Position numbers and translations under genes: made by a program. From contig WPIF01000022.1 in the NCBI GenBank assembly GCA_009773185.1, forward strand, positions 1-57,194: a stretch of DNA of 57,194 nucleotides. Direction: 5' to 3'. The stretch is from Nitrospirota bacterium (lineage in GTDB: Bacteria > Nitrospirota > Thermodesulfovibrionia > Thermodesulfovibrionales > UBA1546). Below are positions 34,675 through 44,600 of this stretch, piece by piece. Position 1 is the first letter of the stretch. Every line of letters begins with the position of its first letter. The notes beneath the pieces were generated by a model. That model saw only the letters and a program-made list of their open reading frames with translations, was not told where the DNA came from and searched no databases.

Positions 34675-34690
34675 AGGCACTGTTTTTGCT
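34675..34690 (+). promoter_or_regulatory. Candidate sigma-54 promoter of the cytochrome cluster
   Basis: AGGCAC-N5-TTGCT is present. GG (34676-34677) and GC (34688-34689) are separated by exactly ten bases, the invariant -24/-12 spacing. This predicts a start near 34702 and a leader of about 100 nt to the ATG at 34805. No enhancer site was identified. Confidence 0.5.
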
Positions 34691-34804
34691 TTAAATATGT
34701 TGCGAGGCTTAAAGATAGAGCTTGACTAAGGTTTTTGGGATATTTTAAAATTTCGATTGCAGGACGTATTTTGAAAAGGATGAGGTAAAGCTAAGGTAAA
34801 ACTT

Positions 34805-35536
34805 ATGTGCAGCAAAACTAAAAAAATTATTTTATTGGCAATCATCATAGCAGCCCTTCAATTATTAATCTTCTCAGGGACTTCATCCGGTATTATTGCA
34901 GACAGCGTTCATAATTTATCGGTATCAGGGCCTGGTCCCCTTAAAGCTGCACTTGGAAGTGAGGATGAGATATGCATCTTCTGCCATACCCCTCATGGCG
35001 CAATTGTTGTGGATGCTAATAGTAATCGTCTTCCGCTCTGGAACAGAAGCATAGCAGGAATTGATGCAGCAACATTCACTCTTTATAGCAGTTCTACATT
35101 TAATGCTGGGGTGCTTGAGACTAACGCTCAGCGTCAGCCACAAGGCATGTCTCTTCTCTGCCTGAGCTGTCATGACGGCGTGTCGGCAATAAATGTCCTG
35201 CAGAATTATGGACAATATAACCCGATTGTGATGGAATTTGGTTATGATCAATTATCAGATCCTCCGGGTCCGCAGCCGGGGAATCTTGGTATGGACCTCT
35301 CAGACGACCATCCTATTTCATTTACATACGATTCCACCCTTAGAGCCGCTGACAACGGCGGCTTGGGACTGAAGGACCCAGCAACCATCGCTCCCCTGAG
35401 GCTTTTTAACAACAGGCTTGAATGCGCCACGTGCCATAATCCGCATGAGCAAGGGAATGCGGTAGAAGGAACTGAACCCTTTCTCAGGATGACCAATCTC
35501 AACAGCGAAATGTGCATTAAGTGTCATAATAAATAA
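34805..35536 (+). CDS. Four-heme exported c-type cytochrome
   Basis: This 243-aa protein has a signal peptide (about 8-30) and four CXXCH motifs: CIFCHTPHG, CLSCHDG, CATCHNPH and CIKCH. Long heme-poor loops lie between motifs 1-2 and 2-3. CHTPHG and CHNPH are the doubled-CXXCH signatures also found in other proteins of this window. It is the first gene of the large cytochrome cluster, behind a possible sigma-54 promoter. A terminator follows immediately, so the downstream genes may be expressed separately or by read-through. Confidence 0.88.
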   Translation: MCSKTKKIILLAIIIAALQLLIFSGTSSGIIADSVHNLSVSGPGPLKAALGSEDEICIFCHTPHGAIVVDANSNRLPLWNRSIAGIDAATFTLYSSSTFNAGVLETNAQRQPQGMSLLCLSCHDGVSAINVLQNYGQYNPIVMEFGYDQLSDPPGPQPGNLGMDLSDDHPISFTYDSTLRAADNGGLGLKDPATIAPLRLFNNRLECATCHNPHEQGNAVEGTEPFLRMTNLNSEMCIKCHNK

Positions 35537-35553
35537 ATAAGCAAAGAATTTTG

Positions 35554-35575
35554 AGCGGCTAAAGCCGCTTTTTTT
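35554..35575 (+). terminator. Rho-independent terminator after the 4-heme cytochrome
   Basis: AGCGGC-TAAA-GCCGCT forms a 6-bp GC-rich stem followed by seven T, 18 bp after the stop codon. Confidence 0.85.
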
Positions 35576-35604
35576 AATAATGTCCGGCAGTTGAGGAGGA
35601 AAGA

Positions 35605-38367
35605 ATGGCTCAAAAAACAATAAGCAAAAATTTCCTTTTAGCAGTCATTTTTTTATTTATTTTAGCAGGCAATGCATTTGCGTCTTCAACATGGTTATCT
35701 TCAATCATAGGCGCGTCAAATGATGTTCCGACCAGGATAGCAATAGACAAAGAAGGCAACCTCTATGTAACCCAGCCCCGGACTAAAAACAACCTGCTTG
35801 TATATAACAGGCATGGGAAACTCATAAGGACGATGTACGGGCTGAACGGGCCTATAGGAGTAGCCATCGGCAGTGATGCGAAGATATACATAGGCAATAA
35901 CACAACCGACAGCGTAGACGTATATAATGCCGACTTCAGTTTTTCCCACCAGTTGGGCTCAGGCAATGGAGAGGTCCAGACCCCCAATTCAATAGCCATA
36001 AGCAGCAGCGGATTAATATACGTAGTTGACAGCAAGGGCCATCTTATAAAGGCATATAACCCTGATGGCAGCAAGGCATTTACATTTGGCGGATGGGGAA
36101 AAGGCAATGGACAATTCAACGTGCCATTGGATATAGCCATAGATGAAAACGCAGGAGAACTCTATATAACAGACCTTGGGATATATACAGACCCTGCAAA
36201 TGGACAGACAGCAGGCGCAAGAGTTCAGGTCTTTAACCTCAACGGCACATTCATAAGAAGCTTTGGGCAGTACGGCTTGGGAGAGGGTAGACTGCTTAGG
36301 CCGCTTGGGATAGCTTTTAAAGACGGAAGGGTATATGTTTCAGACGGATTTCAGGCATTAATAAATGTATACGACGGCAATGGTAATTTTATAGAGTCCA
36401 TATACGATACAGCCCATCAATTAAAAACACCCATAGGCGTGGCAGTGGGAAAGGATAAGCGTGTATTTGTTTCTTCTTCAAATGAACCGTCAATAGAAGT
36501 CTTTGGCCTTCCGGGATATACAACAATGACAGTTTCGCCTCTGGCCCTTTCTTTTGAAGCAGAAGAAGGCGGCACAACTCCTCCTATGCAAGACCTAACA
36601 ATAACAAACAGCGGAGAAGGCATACTTAACTGGATAGCGACTTCAGACAGCAACTGGCTGACCCTCTCCCAAACAACCGGCGTAACAGACAACATAACTC
36701 CGTCAATCCTTTCATTAGGGATAAAAATGGCAGGACTTGCAGCAGGCACATACAGCGGCGCAGTAAAGATAACAGCAGACTCAGGAGCAACCGATACAAT
36801 AACAGTAACACTTACAGTCATAGCCCCGCCAAAGATACTCAGAATAAAACCCTCATCACTAAGCTTCAAGGCACAAAAAGGCGGACCAATACCATTATCA
36901 CAGACCATAACCATAGAAAACGCAGGCCAGGGAGAAATGAACTGGACAGCGACAGCAGACCAGCCTGCATGGCTTGCAATAAATACAACCTCAGGCACAG
37001 CGCCGTCAACAGTTTCAGTCAATGCAGCATCCTCATTAATGGATGCCGGAACATACACAGGCACAATAACAATCGCCGCTCCCGGCGCCCAGGGCAGCCC
37101 TGCAAGCGTAAACGTAAACCTGAGGGTAATATATGCAGGGACAGTAAAAGTAATAACAAATCTTGATAGCGCAGGATTCGACATCACAGGGCCTTCAGCC
37201 TACAGCGGCACAGGCACAGAATGGGCCAACGACGAAATAACACCCGGAGACTACACCATAACCTTCAGACACATAACAGGCTACATAAAACCATATACAA
37301 GGACTTTCACCGTACAGACCGGCAAAGAAACAACAATAGACGGGCAGTACAGGGCCAAAACAGTGGCAACCCACATAATAGCAGGCTCAGGCGGGACCAA
37401 AGGAAAGACAGTAGAAGTGCTGACACTTGCCGGAGAACCTGTAACCTCATTTAAGCCGTTCAAAGCGCCTGAAACCATAAGGGTTGCAGCCGGAGACCTT
37501 GACGGAAGCGGCACAGACAAAATAGTTGTGACAGACAGAAAAAGGAGAGTTAAAGTTTACACCTCTGAAGGGATAGAACTTGCATCATTAGAATTGCCTG
37601 AATGGTATAAAAACACAGAGGTTGCGCTCGGAGATATAGACAATGATGGAAAGGCAGACATAATAGTCGGCGCAGAAAATGACCGTCACAGCGAAAAAGG
37701 CGAGAGGAGAATAATAAAACTCCTGAGCTATAGCTATACAGATGGAAAAGGAGAACTGAAAGAAAAAGAGACCCTGTTCACAGAAGACAAAGATGAAGAA
37801 TTTACAATAGCCGCCGGAGACATAGACGGAGACGGTATAATTGAACTTATGACGGCAGATGAAAAAAGCGTGAGGGCGTTCAAGATTGACCTGTCGGCAA
37901 AAGACAACAAACTGACTGAGATATGGGCTATTAAGGGAGATTATGAAGAAATACCTGAGATAGCAACGGGAGACCTCAATGATGATGGAATAGCGGAGAT
38001 AGCCTTAAGCGTAGCAATAGAAGATCAAGAAGGTGAAAAAGAGCACAGTAACAAAGGTGAAAAAGGGCAAAAAGGTGAAGAAGGTAAAGAAGAAAAGGCA
38101 ATAATAAAGATACTTAAAGGCACAGGAGAAGAATACGGGCTTGAGATAAATGCCTATGGAGACCTTGGATATGAAAAGCCGTCCACAGTGGCGTTTGGAG
38201 ACATAGACGGAGACGGAGCGGACGAGATAATAGCAGGGGCGGGACAGGATGAGCGCAATGAAGGCTTAATAAGGATATTCGAAAATAACGGGACCTTCAC
38301 AAACACAACAATAAAGACAACTGTAAGCAAGTTCGGTGTGAATGTGAGTCCCGGAAGGTTTAGATAA
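35605..38367 (+). CDS. Exported NHL / BACON / FG-GAP repeat protein
   Basis: This 920-aa protein has a signal peptide (MAQKTISKNFLLAVIFLFIL, cleavage near AFA-SS). An NHL-type beta-propeller spans about 35-310 (IAIDKEGNLYVTQP, GVAIGSDAKIYIG, DIAIDENAGELYITD, GIAFKDGRVYVSD). Two BACON-like domains follow at about 318-410 (LSFEAEEGGTTPPMQDLTI) and 413-510, then a PEGA-like segment at about 515-585. FG-GAP/VCBS Ca-binding repeats run from about 590 to 915 (GDLDGSGTDKIVV, GDIDNDGKADIIVGA, GDIDGDGADEIIAGAG). A Lys/Glu/Gly-rich loop (about 810-833) is encoded by short tandem repeats. It has no heme motif. AGGAGG lies just upstream of the ATG. It is probably a surface scaffold or adhesin for the neighbouring cytochromes. 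Confidence 0.85.
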   Translation: MAQKTISKNFLLAVIFLFILAGNAFASSTWLSSIIGASNDVPTRIAIDKEGNLYVTQPRTKNNLLVYNRHGKLIRTMYGLNGPIGVAIGSDAKIYIGNNTTDSVDVYNADFSFSHQLGSGNGEVQTPNSIAISSSGLIYVVDSKGHLIKAYNPDGSKAFTFGGWGKGNGQFNVPLDIAIDENAGELYITDLGIYTDPANGQTAGARVQVFNLNGTFIRSFGQYGLGEGRLLRPLGIAFKDGRVYVSDGFQALINVYDGNGNFIESIYDTAHQLKTPIGVAVGKDKRVFVSSSNEPSIEVFGLPGYTTMTVSPLALSFEAEEGGTTPPMQDLTITNSGEGILNWIATSDSNWLTLSQTTGVTDNITPSILSLGIKMAGLAAGTYSGAVKITADSGATDTITVTLTVIAPPKILRIKPSSLSFKAQKGGPIPLSQTITIENAGQGEMNWTATADQPAWLAINTTSGTAPSTVSVNAASSLMDAGTYTGTITIAAPGAQGSPASVNVNLRVIYAGTVKVITNLDSAGFDITGPSAYSGTGTEWANDEITPGDYTITFRHITGYIKPYTRTFTVQTGKETTIDGQYRAKTVATHIIAGSGGTKGKTVEVLTLAGEPVTSFKPFKAPETIRVAAGDLDGSGTDKIVVTDRKRRVKVYTSEGIELASLELPEWYKNTEVALGDIDNDGKADIIVGAENDRHSEKGERRIIKLLSYSYTDGKGELKEKETLFTEDKDEEFTIAAGDIDGDGIIELMTADEKSVRAFKIDLSAKDNKLTEIWAIKGDYEEIPEIATGDLNDDGIAEIALSVAIEDQEGEKEHSNKGEKGQKGEEGKEEKAIIKILKGTGEEYGLEINAYGDLGYEKPSTVAFGDIDGDGADEIIAGAGQDERNEGLIRIFENNGTFTNTTIKTTVSKFGVNVSPGRFR

Positions 38368-38419
38368 AATGGGCAAGGACCGGCTATTAAAATACGAACT
38401 ATCATCTAAGAGGTGCAAA

Positions 38420-41400
38420 ATGAAAAAGGGCATCATCTTTTTACCATTTATCCTGTGCTTTCTGTTATCAGCCTTTAATGCCGATATAGCGGAGGCATTA
38501 GAAAACCCTCATAACATAAACAACTCGATTAATTGCGGCAACTGCCACACGACAAGCCTGCCGGGTTCGACACTTCCCGGCTGGTGGACAAGCCAGAGTG
38601 AGACAACAGGCGTTTGCGGCCAGTGCCATAACGCAACAGCAGCAGCAGGCGCAGATGTAAAAGGACATTCAAGCGCCAACACCTCAACTCAATACGGCAT
38701 GTGGGATACAAAGTGTACAAACTGCCATAATCCGCATACTCAGAGACAGAACTGGAGATATAAGACCGCAAGTTATTTATATACAGGCGCGTCAACAGAC
38801 GTGACAACATCAACCCTGACAACGATAGTGGCAGGCGCAACAAACTGGACAACTGACCAGTGGAAGGGCATGATACTTATTCCCAATGTAGCTTATCAGG
38901 CATTTAACTACAGGATACTCGGCAATACTGCCGCTGCTGTCGGCGCTCCCAGCACAATCACAATAAGCACAACAGGCAGCGATGCAATCCCCCTTAAATA
39001 TGTAAAACCGGGACAAACCTTTGGGATAGTATACGGGAAGCTGGTTAAAGATGTAGTTAACGCGAAGTGGGTAAGGTTTTTCAGGCAGACCGGCGCAAAC
39101 TCTTTTGCAGATGGAGGCGCAACAATAGACGGAATATGCGAGGTATGCCATACACAGACAAAGAATGCTGATTCTACACCCAGATGGAGAAACACGGGTA
39201 ATACAGGAGACCACTACGCAGGACAGAAGTGTGGAGGCTGCCATAATCATGTAGAAGGATTTAAGGCAACATGCGGTTCATGTCACGGCAATCCGCCTGT
39301 TAATACAAGCACGCTGGTATCAAGTCCCGGCGCTACTGGTTCAACAACGCCAGGGGCACATAATACCCATGTAACAACAAAAAGCATTGCTTGTGCAAGT
39401 TGTCATCTGAACAGTGTCGGCAGCGGAAGCACTCACAATAACCTGCCCAGTCCTCCGCAGACGGTAACAATTGGTTTTTCACTCTTTAGCGGCACACACC
39501 TGGGCGGCACATATAATGGGCAGACAGGCGTCAGCTATGACACCAGCGAGATAAATACAACATATACAAACAACAACTCAAAGACATGCAACAATATTTA
39601 TTGCCACAGCACAGGCCAGTCCTTAACTAACGGCAACAGCGCCACACCAACAACCTATGCAGCTCCGGTATGGGACGGGACAGCGGCATGCGGAACCTGT
39701 CATGCAGCCACAAAGGCAGCAGTGTCAACAGCCAACAGCGGCAGCCACGCAGACCATGTTAATAACGCAGGAGTCAGCGGCTGCGACGCCTGTCATACAA
39801 ATGCAACTTCAGGCGGCACGCAGTACAACTCAACAGCACACGTAGACAATAAGATAAACGTAGCAGCAGGGCTGTCTTACTCACTTGGAGCAGCAGGCAA
39901 TCCCGGCGACGGCTACGGCACATGTACAACAACCTGCCACTCGGCGACAACCGCAGCAGGCACCACGCCAACATGGGGTGCGGCAGGCGATTGCTCAACA
40001 TGCCATCCGTTAGAGCCTGCGACAGGTTCGCATACAGATCATATAGCAGCTTCAGCGGCCTGCGGCAACTGTCATAACGGCGCAGTAGAGGGTTCAAATG
40101 CAGGTACAGCTCATTTAGATACCGACATAGATGTTACCAATGGCTATCCAGCCAACGTAGCAAAACATGCCTCAGGCTCAGGCTACAGCACCTGTTCAGC
40201 AGCGTCATGCCATATCAATCCGGCCCTAACAGTTACAACATATGTAACAACCCCAACATGGGGCTCGACAGGCAACGGCTGTACAGCTTGCCATGCAGGA
40301 GCAAACGCAATAACACCAAACGGCCCTGCAACAGGCAGCCATGCGCTTCATAACGACCCGACCTGTACGGATTGCCATAATGCCGGCACAACAGCATCAA
40401 CCAAACCAACAACAGAGCATGCCGACAACGACATAGACACAGCCAATGTAAACTATCTAGACAACAAGGCAAGGGGCAGTGTTTATACAACCTGTTCAAC
40501 TACCAACTGCCACGGAACAGTATCTCCGACATGGGGCAACAATACAGGCACAACTACGTGCGAAAAATGCCATGGCTCGGCAAACACTGCCACTGGTAGC
40601 GGACTATTCAAGATCACAGACCAGACTACCGTTTCAGGACCATCAGTCATACATGTCAGCCACCTTGCATCAAGCCATAACTATTCAAGTGATATAACGT
40701 GTGATCAGTGCCATACTGTACCTGGCGCGGCCAATTCAATCGGCCACATTGACACTGCGCTTCCTGCTGAGGTGCCGATGGACGGCGCACTGGCCAGGTC
40801 AGGAGGGCTTACACCGAACTATACTTCAGGAACACATACCTGTTCAACCATGTACTGTCATGGCTATTCGCTTTCGAGCAATACGCCGACACTGCCAAGC
40901 AGCGTAGATGTAGATCCGCCATGGACGATAACGTTCCTTACCGGGTCTTCCGCAGTTGGCAATGGAAATGATAGTCCTGGCAGCGGCGACTGCGCGAAGT
41001 GTCATGCCTATCCTCCGATGAATGGCGCAAGCGGCACACATACAGGCAAAGCAGCAACTGACTGTACAACATGCCACACGCATGTTAACACTCAGGGCAC
41101 GGGCTTCGCTGATGTGACCAAGCATATAAACGGCACTGTTGAAGGCGGCACGTGTGACTCATGCCACAGCTATGATACAGTGGCCGGCACCAGCTGGGGC
41201 AAGAATTCCAAATCAATACAAGGATATGGAGCGCATGCAAAACATATAGACCATATCAAGGCAAGGTTTGCGCCCTTAACGCTCAATCCGAGCACAGACA
41301 CCTTCGGAACAGGCGCGGCAGCGAAAGTCTGCGGAACATGCCATACAAATCAATCGGTTGACCATTCAACAGGCGGAGGCGGAACGCGCACCATTAACTT

Positions 41401-41578
41401 TGGAAATGCGAGATACAAAGAAGGCAGCACAAACGGCACAGACGGTTTCAGCTTCATATTCGGCGCTACAAATCCGACATATAACGGTGTTGTGGACAAC
41501 TCATCGGAATCGAATCCAAAGTCCTGCTCGGCAGTGGGCTGCCACTATGACACTACGCCGGTCTGGCAGTCATATTGA
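38420..41578 (+). CDS. Giant multiheme cytochrome c (19 CXXCH, 5 CX4CH, 1 CX3CH)
   Basis: This protein of about 1052 aa has a signal peptide (MKKGIIFLPFILCFLLSAF). The start is ATG 38420 with AGAGG upstream; the in-frame ATG at 38369 is less likely. I count 19 CXXCH motifs from CGNCH to CGTCH. Five CX4CH (CNNIYCH, CSAASCH, CSTTNCH, CSTMYCH, CSAVGCH) and one CX3CH (CTTTCH) alternate with them, so up to 25 hemes. The CX4CH...CXXCH alternation is the Geobacter-type repeat domain I know as TIGR01904. The protein is Thr/Ser/Ala/Gly-rich with few Lys, like surface cytochromes. A role in long-range extracellular electron transfer is likely but inferred. Confidence 0.88.
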   Translation: MKKGIIFLPFILCFLLSAFNADIAEALENPHNINNSINCGNCHTTSLPGSTLPGWWTSQSETTGVCGQCHNATAAAGADVKGHSSANTSTQYGMWDTKCTNCHNPHTQRQNWRYKTASYLYTGASTDVTTSTLTTIVAGATNWTTDQWKGMILIPNVAYQAFNYRILGNTAAAVGAPSTITISTTGSDAIPLKYVKPGQTFGIVYGKLVKDVVNAKWVRFFRQTGANSFADGGATIDGICEVCHTQTKNADSTPRWRNTGNTGDHYAGQKCGGCHNHVEGFKATCGSCHGNPPVNTSTLVSSPGATGSTTPGAHNTHVTTKSIACASCHLNSVGSGSTHNNLPSPPQTVTIGFSLFSGTHLGGTYNGQTGVSYDTSEINTTYTNNNSKTCNNIYCHSTGQSLTNGNSATPTTYAAPVWDGTAACGTCHAATKAAVSTANSGSHADHVNNAGVSGCDACHTNATSGGTQYNSTAHVDNKINVAAGLSYSLGAAGNPGDGYGTCTTTCHSATTAAGTTPTWGAAGDCSTCHPLEPATGSHTDHIAASAACGNCHNGAVEGSNAGTAHLDTDIDVTNGYPANVAKHASGSGYSTCSAASCHINPALTVTTYVTTPTWGSTGNGCTACHAGANAITPNGPATGSHALHNDPTCTDCHNAGTTASTKPTTEHADNDIDTANVNYLDNKARGSVYTTCSTTNCHGTVSPTWGNNTGTTTCEKCHGSANTATGSGLFKITDQTTVSGPSVIHVSHLASSHNYSSDITCDQCHTVPGAANSIGHIDTALPAEVPMDGALARSGGLTPNYTSGTHTCSTMYCHGYSLSSNTPTLPSSVDVDPPWTITFLTGSSAVGNGNDSPGSGDCAKCHAYPPMNGASGTHTGKAATDCTTCHTHVNTQGTGFADVTKHINGTVEGGTCDSCHSYDTVAGTSWGKNSKSIQGYGAHAKHIDHIKARFAPLTLNPSTDTFGTGAAAKVCGTCHTNQSVDHSTGGGGTRTINFGNARYKEGSTNGTDGFSFIFGATNPTYNGVVDNSSESNPKSCSAVGCHYDTTPVWQSY

Positions 41579-41654
41579 TGGCGGTGTGGATTATGGAAAA
41601 AAAAGAGGGTTATAAGTTAAAATTTAATATAAAGGAAAGCGAGGTGAGATCAGC

Positions 41655-44600
41655 GTGGGAGAGATAATCATAAGAAAGGTAAGAGGCATGAACTGGAAGG
41701 CCAGGATTAGTCTCATGCTGGTCTTCGCCATGCTGTTCAGCGCGTTTATGTATCAGGGATGGTATAAGCCGAAATTTACAGAAGCAACAGGCACCACCAA
41801 CGGAAGAGTTGTGCACAGTCAAAATACGGCAACACCTCTGGATAAAGGATATACTGCTTCAACCAATACATTTGCCGCAGGGGCAGCGATGACTGCAGGG
41901 GCTGCTGCTCCAACGTTTATGGTCAATCGGTCATGTCCGGCGAGAACGGAAAATATGGCCGGTTTTGTTACAACCGGAGGGGATTTGCACATTTATAAAT
42001 TTGACGGCACAAACTGGATTGAGGTTACGAATACTGCGGCGCCCTCAGGCTGGGGCGTCGGAACACGTCCAAATGTCGGCGGCAACGGCGTTAACGGCAG
42101 AAGATTTGACATTGCATACGAGCAGACATCCGGCAAAGCCATGGTCGTCTATTCTACCAACGCAACTGGAGCCGCAGGCAATGAAATGGCATACAGGATA
42201 TGGGACGGCGTCAACTGGACGGCGGTCGCATATATAAATTCTACAAATCTGACGCGGAGTGTTGCCAACAATGCGGTGACCTGGATCAAGATGGCTTCCC
42301 GTCCGGGCTCGAATGACCTCGCGCTAACGGCAGTTGACAATGGAAATGCTGCAGTAAACACAGCTACGCTTACTTCATTTATATGGAACAGTAGTACAAC
42401 TACATGGGGCAATGAGCCTGGTACTGCGCATGATGCAACTTATACCTGCAGCGCCACAATAACAACCGGCGTGCAGTATGACAACTTCGATCTGGCGTAT
42501 GAGAGCTTGGCCGGTCAACTTGTTGTTGTGTTTTCACGGCAGGCAGGCACGATACTTAATGCCTATAGGGTATATAACCCCAGCACCGGATGGGGCGGCG
42601 TTACAGCGTTGCCTGGAGGAACACAACGATTAGCGCAGCAGACATACGCGGTTGCGAACCCGAGGACAAACCAGATTATGGCGTTTTGGGTCAGATCAGG
42701 AACTGCGGGGATATTTGGGCATATCTGGAATGGAAGCGCCTGGACTAACCAGGTAAGTCTTGGGATTACGATGCTTGCTACTGCATCGGTTAATAAAAAG
42801 TGGATTACAGGCCAGTGGCTTACTGTTGGCGGAACAGAGTATGCTGTTGCGATTGCGCAAACCTCGACAATAGGCACGTTAGGCTATAGCCGTTCTACAG
42901 ATGGAATAACATGGACAGCAGCCACACTGACCGGTGTTGGAGCTGGAGCTATTCTCTCGTGGGTTGATTCTGATGTTGACCCATGGGTGCCCGATACACT
43001 GATGTTTACAGGGTCATATTTAAACGGCACCAATATCCTTCTGGCGAGAAGGCTGGTTCTCACCGCCGGGCCGACGTTTACATGGACTACCCCTACCGGC
43101 TCTCCGATGGGAAGCGCGCTTACTAATGTTACAACCCAGAACTTTGCCTTTGCCTATGACAGAAAAGACACTACCCCACCGACTGCCGGGACAGTAACAG
43201 TATCGCCCGACACAGGCACTTATACGTCAGGCTCACCGACTATCACTACAGTATTTACTGATGCCCAAAGCGCTGTAACATCGTGCGAATATACGACTAA
43301 CGGTTCCACTTGGAATCCAGGTAACATGAGCGGTTCATCTCCGAATTATACCTGCACAGGCTTGCCATTAGGACTTTCAGGGGCTTTGACGATCAATATG
43401 CGAGCAACCTCAGGAGGCGGCACCACGACTGCAACGGCAATTAATCGCACCGTTGATGCCGCAGGTCCTACAGACGGCGCTCTTACCGTTGCACTCGCGG
43501 ATCCGACCTCTCTATTCCTCTCATGGACAGCAGCCACTGATGGCGCAAGCGGCCTCAGGACAACTAACACTTATGATCTCCGTTTCCTTGCCGGTGCAAC
43601 GCCTCCGACTTGCTCGACAGGCACGTCAATCTATACCGGCACCGGGCTGTCATATACTCATACAGGCCTGTCCACCGGTCAACAGTATTCATATAGCGTC
43701 TGCGCCTATGATAATGTAAACAATCCATCAGCAGGCGCAACAGGGAGCGGAGCGCCGAAGTGGTCTTCAACCATCTCCTCCTGCTCCGGCTGCCATGGGT
43801 ATTTATCATTATTTCCCGACGGCACAACCCGGAACACTCCGGAGGGTCGGTTCGTAGGTTCACACAATAAACATGTCATTTCTGCCGGCAAGGTCTGCAA
43901 TGTCTGCCATGTGACGCCGGCGACAGAGACGAGCGTGGACTATGGTCACAGAGACAGCAATATCAAGATGAAGGCCGGAGCAACTGTAATAGACGGCGGT
44001 TATTACGACAAGAATAATAGCACCTTATACGAAACGCCGGCCGACGATACCTTTGCGCAGACAAATGCTCCTGTGATGCAGACATGCCGCACTGTATACT
44101 GCCACAGCCTGGGAACCAGCAATACAACAAACCTCGGCGAAACCCGCACTATTATTTCTGTGCCGCTTGTCAACCTTAATTGGGGCAGCGCAGGCACATG
44201 CGCCTCTTGCCACGGCAACCCGCCGAACTATGCGAACCAAGCAGCGACATGGGGGGCGGCAAAGGCAAACAGCCACGGTAAACATACGACACAATGCTCA
44301 ACGTGTCATTATAATACCACTACCAACAGCACATCAATCACAGGGCCGGCCAATCACGCCAACAAGGGCTACACTGTCGTGAATGGCAACGGAGCCACAT
44401 TCACATCGTATACGTATGATGTGGGTGGCGGGTCTTGCACTGTTATCTCATGCCACAGCACCGGTGGGGTGAGCGATACGACGAGACAGTGGGGCGGCGC
44501 TGCTCTTCCTATAGCAACTTTTGATTGCGTCCAGTGCCACAAGGTGACGCAGGCCATTACGGTCGGTCCTTTGGCCGGGACGTCAGCGCGCCGTGCGGTG

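Larger units (their letters stand above)
34191..34804. other. 614-bp intergenic region with repeat relic and sigma-54-like promoter
   Basis: No ORF with coding character is present. Contents: a 42-bp relic of the GC-rich repeat seen near 48 kb (34297-34338), an AT-rich stretch, a run of eight or more G near 34550, and a candidate sigma-54 promoter at 34675-34690 about 115 bp upstream of the cytochrome cluster. Confidence 0.6.

Noticed and set aside
34191-34804. Riboswitch in the leader of the cytochrome cluster
   Set aside because: I looked for c-di-GMP, cobalamin and molybdenum-cofactor type cores and saw no convincing conserved segments.
36417-37187. 256-aa antisense ORF opposite the NHL/BACON gene (and similar long antisense ORFs such as 45993-46967)
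   Set aside because: These mirror the codon bias of the sense gene, have no ribosome site or recognisable domain, and the sense proteins are well supported.
38369-38419. Start of the 25-motif cytochrome at ATG 38369
   Set aside because: The 17 extra residues precede a normal signal peptide; ATG 38420 has its own AGAGG.
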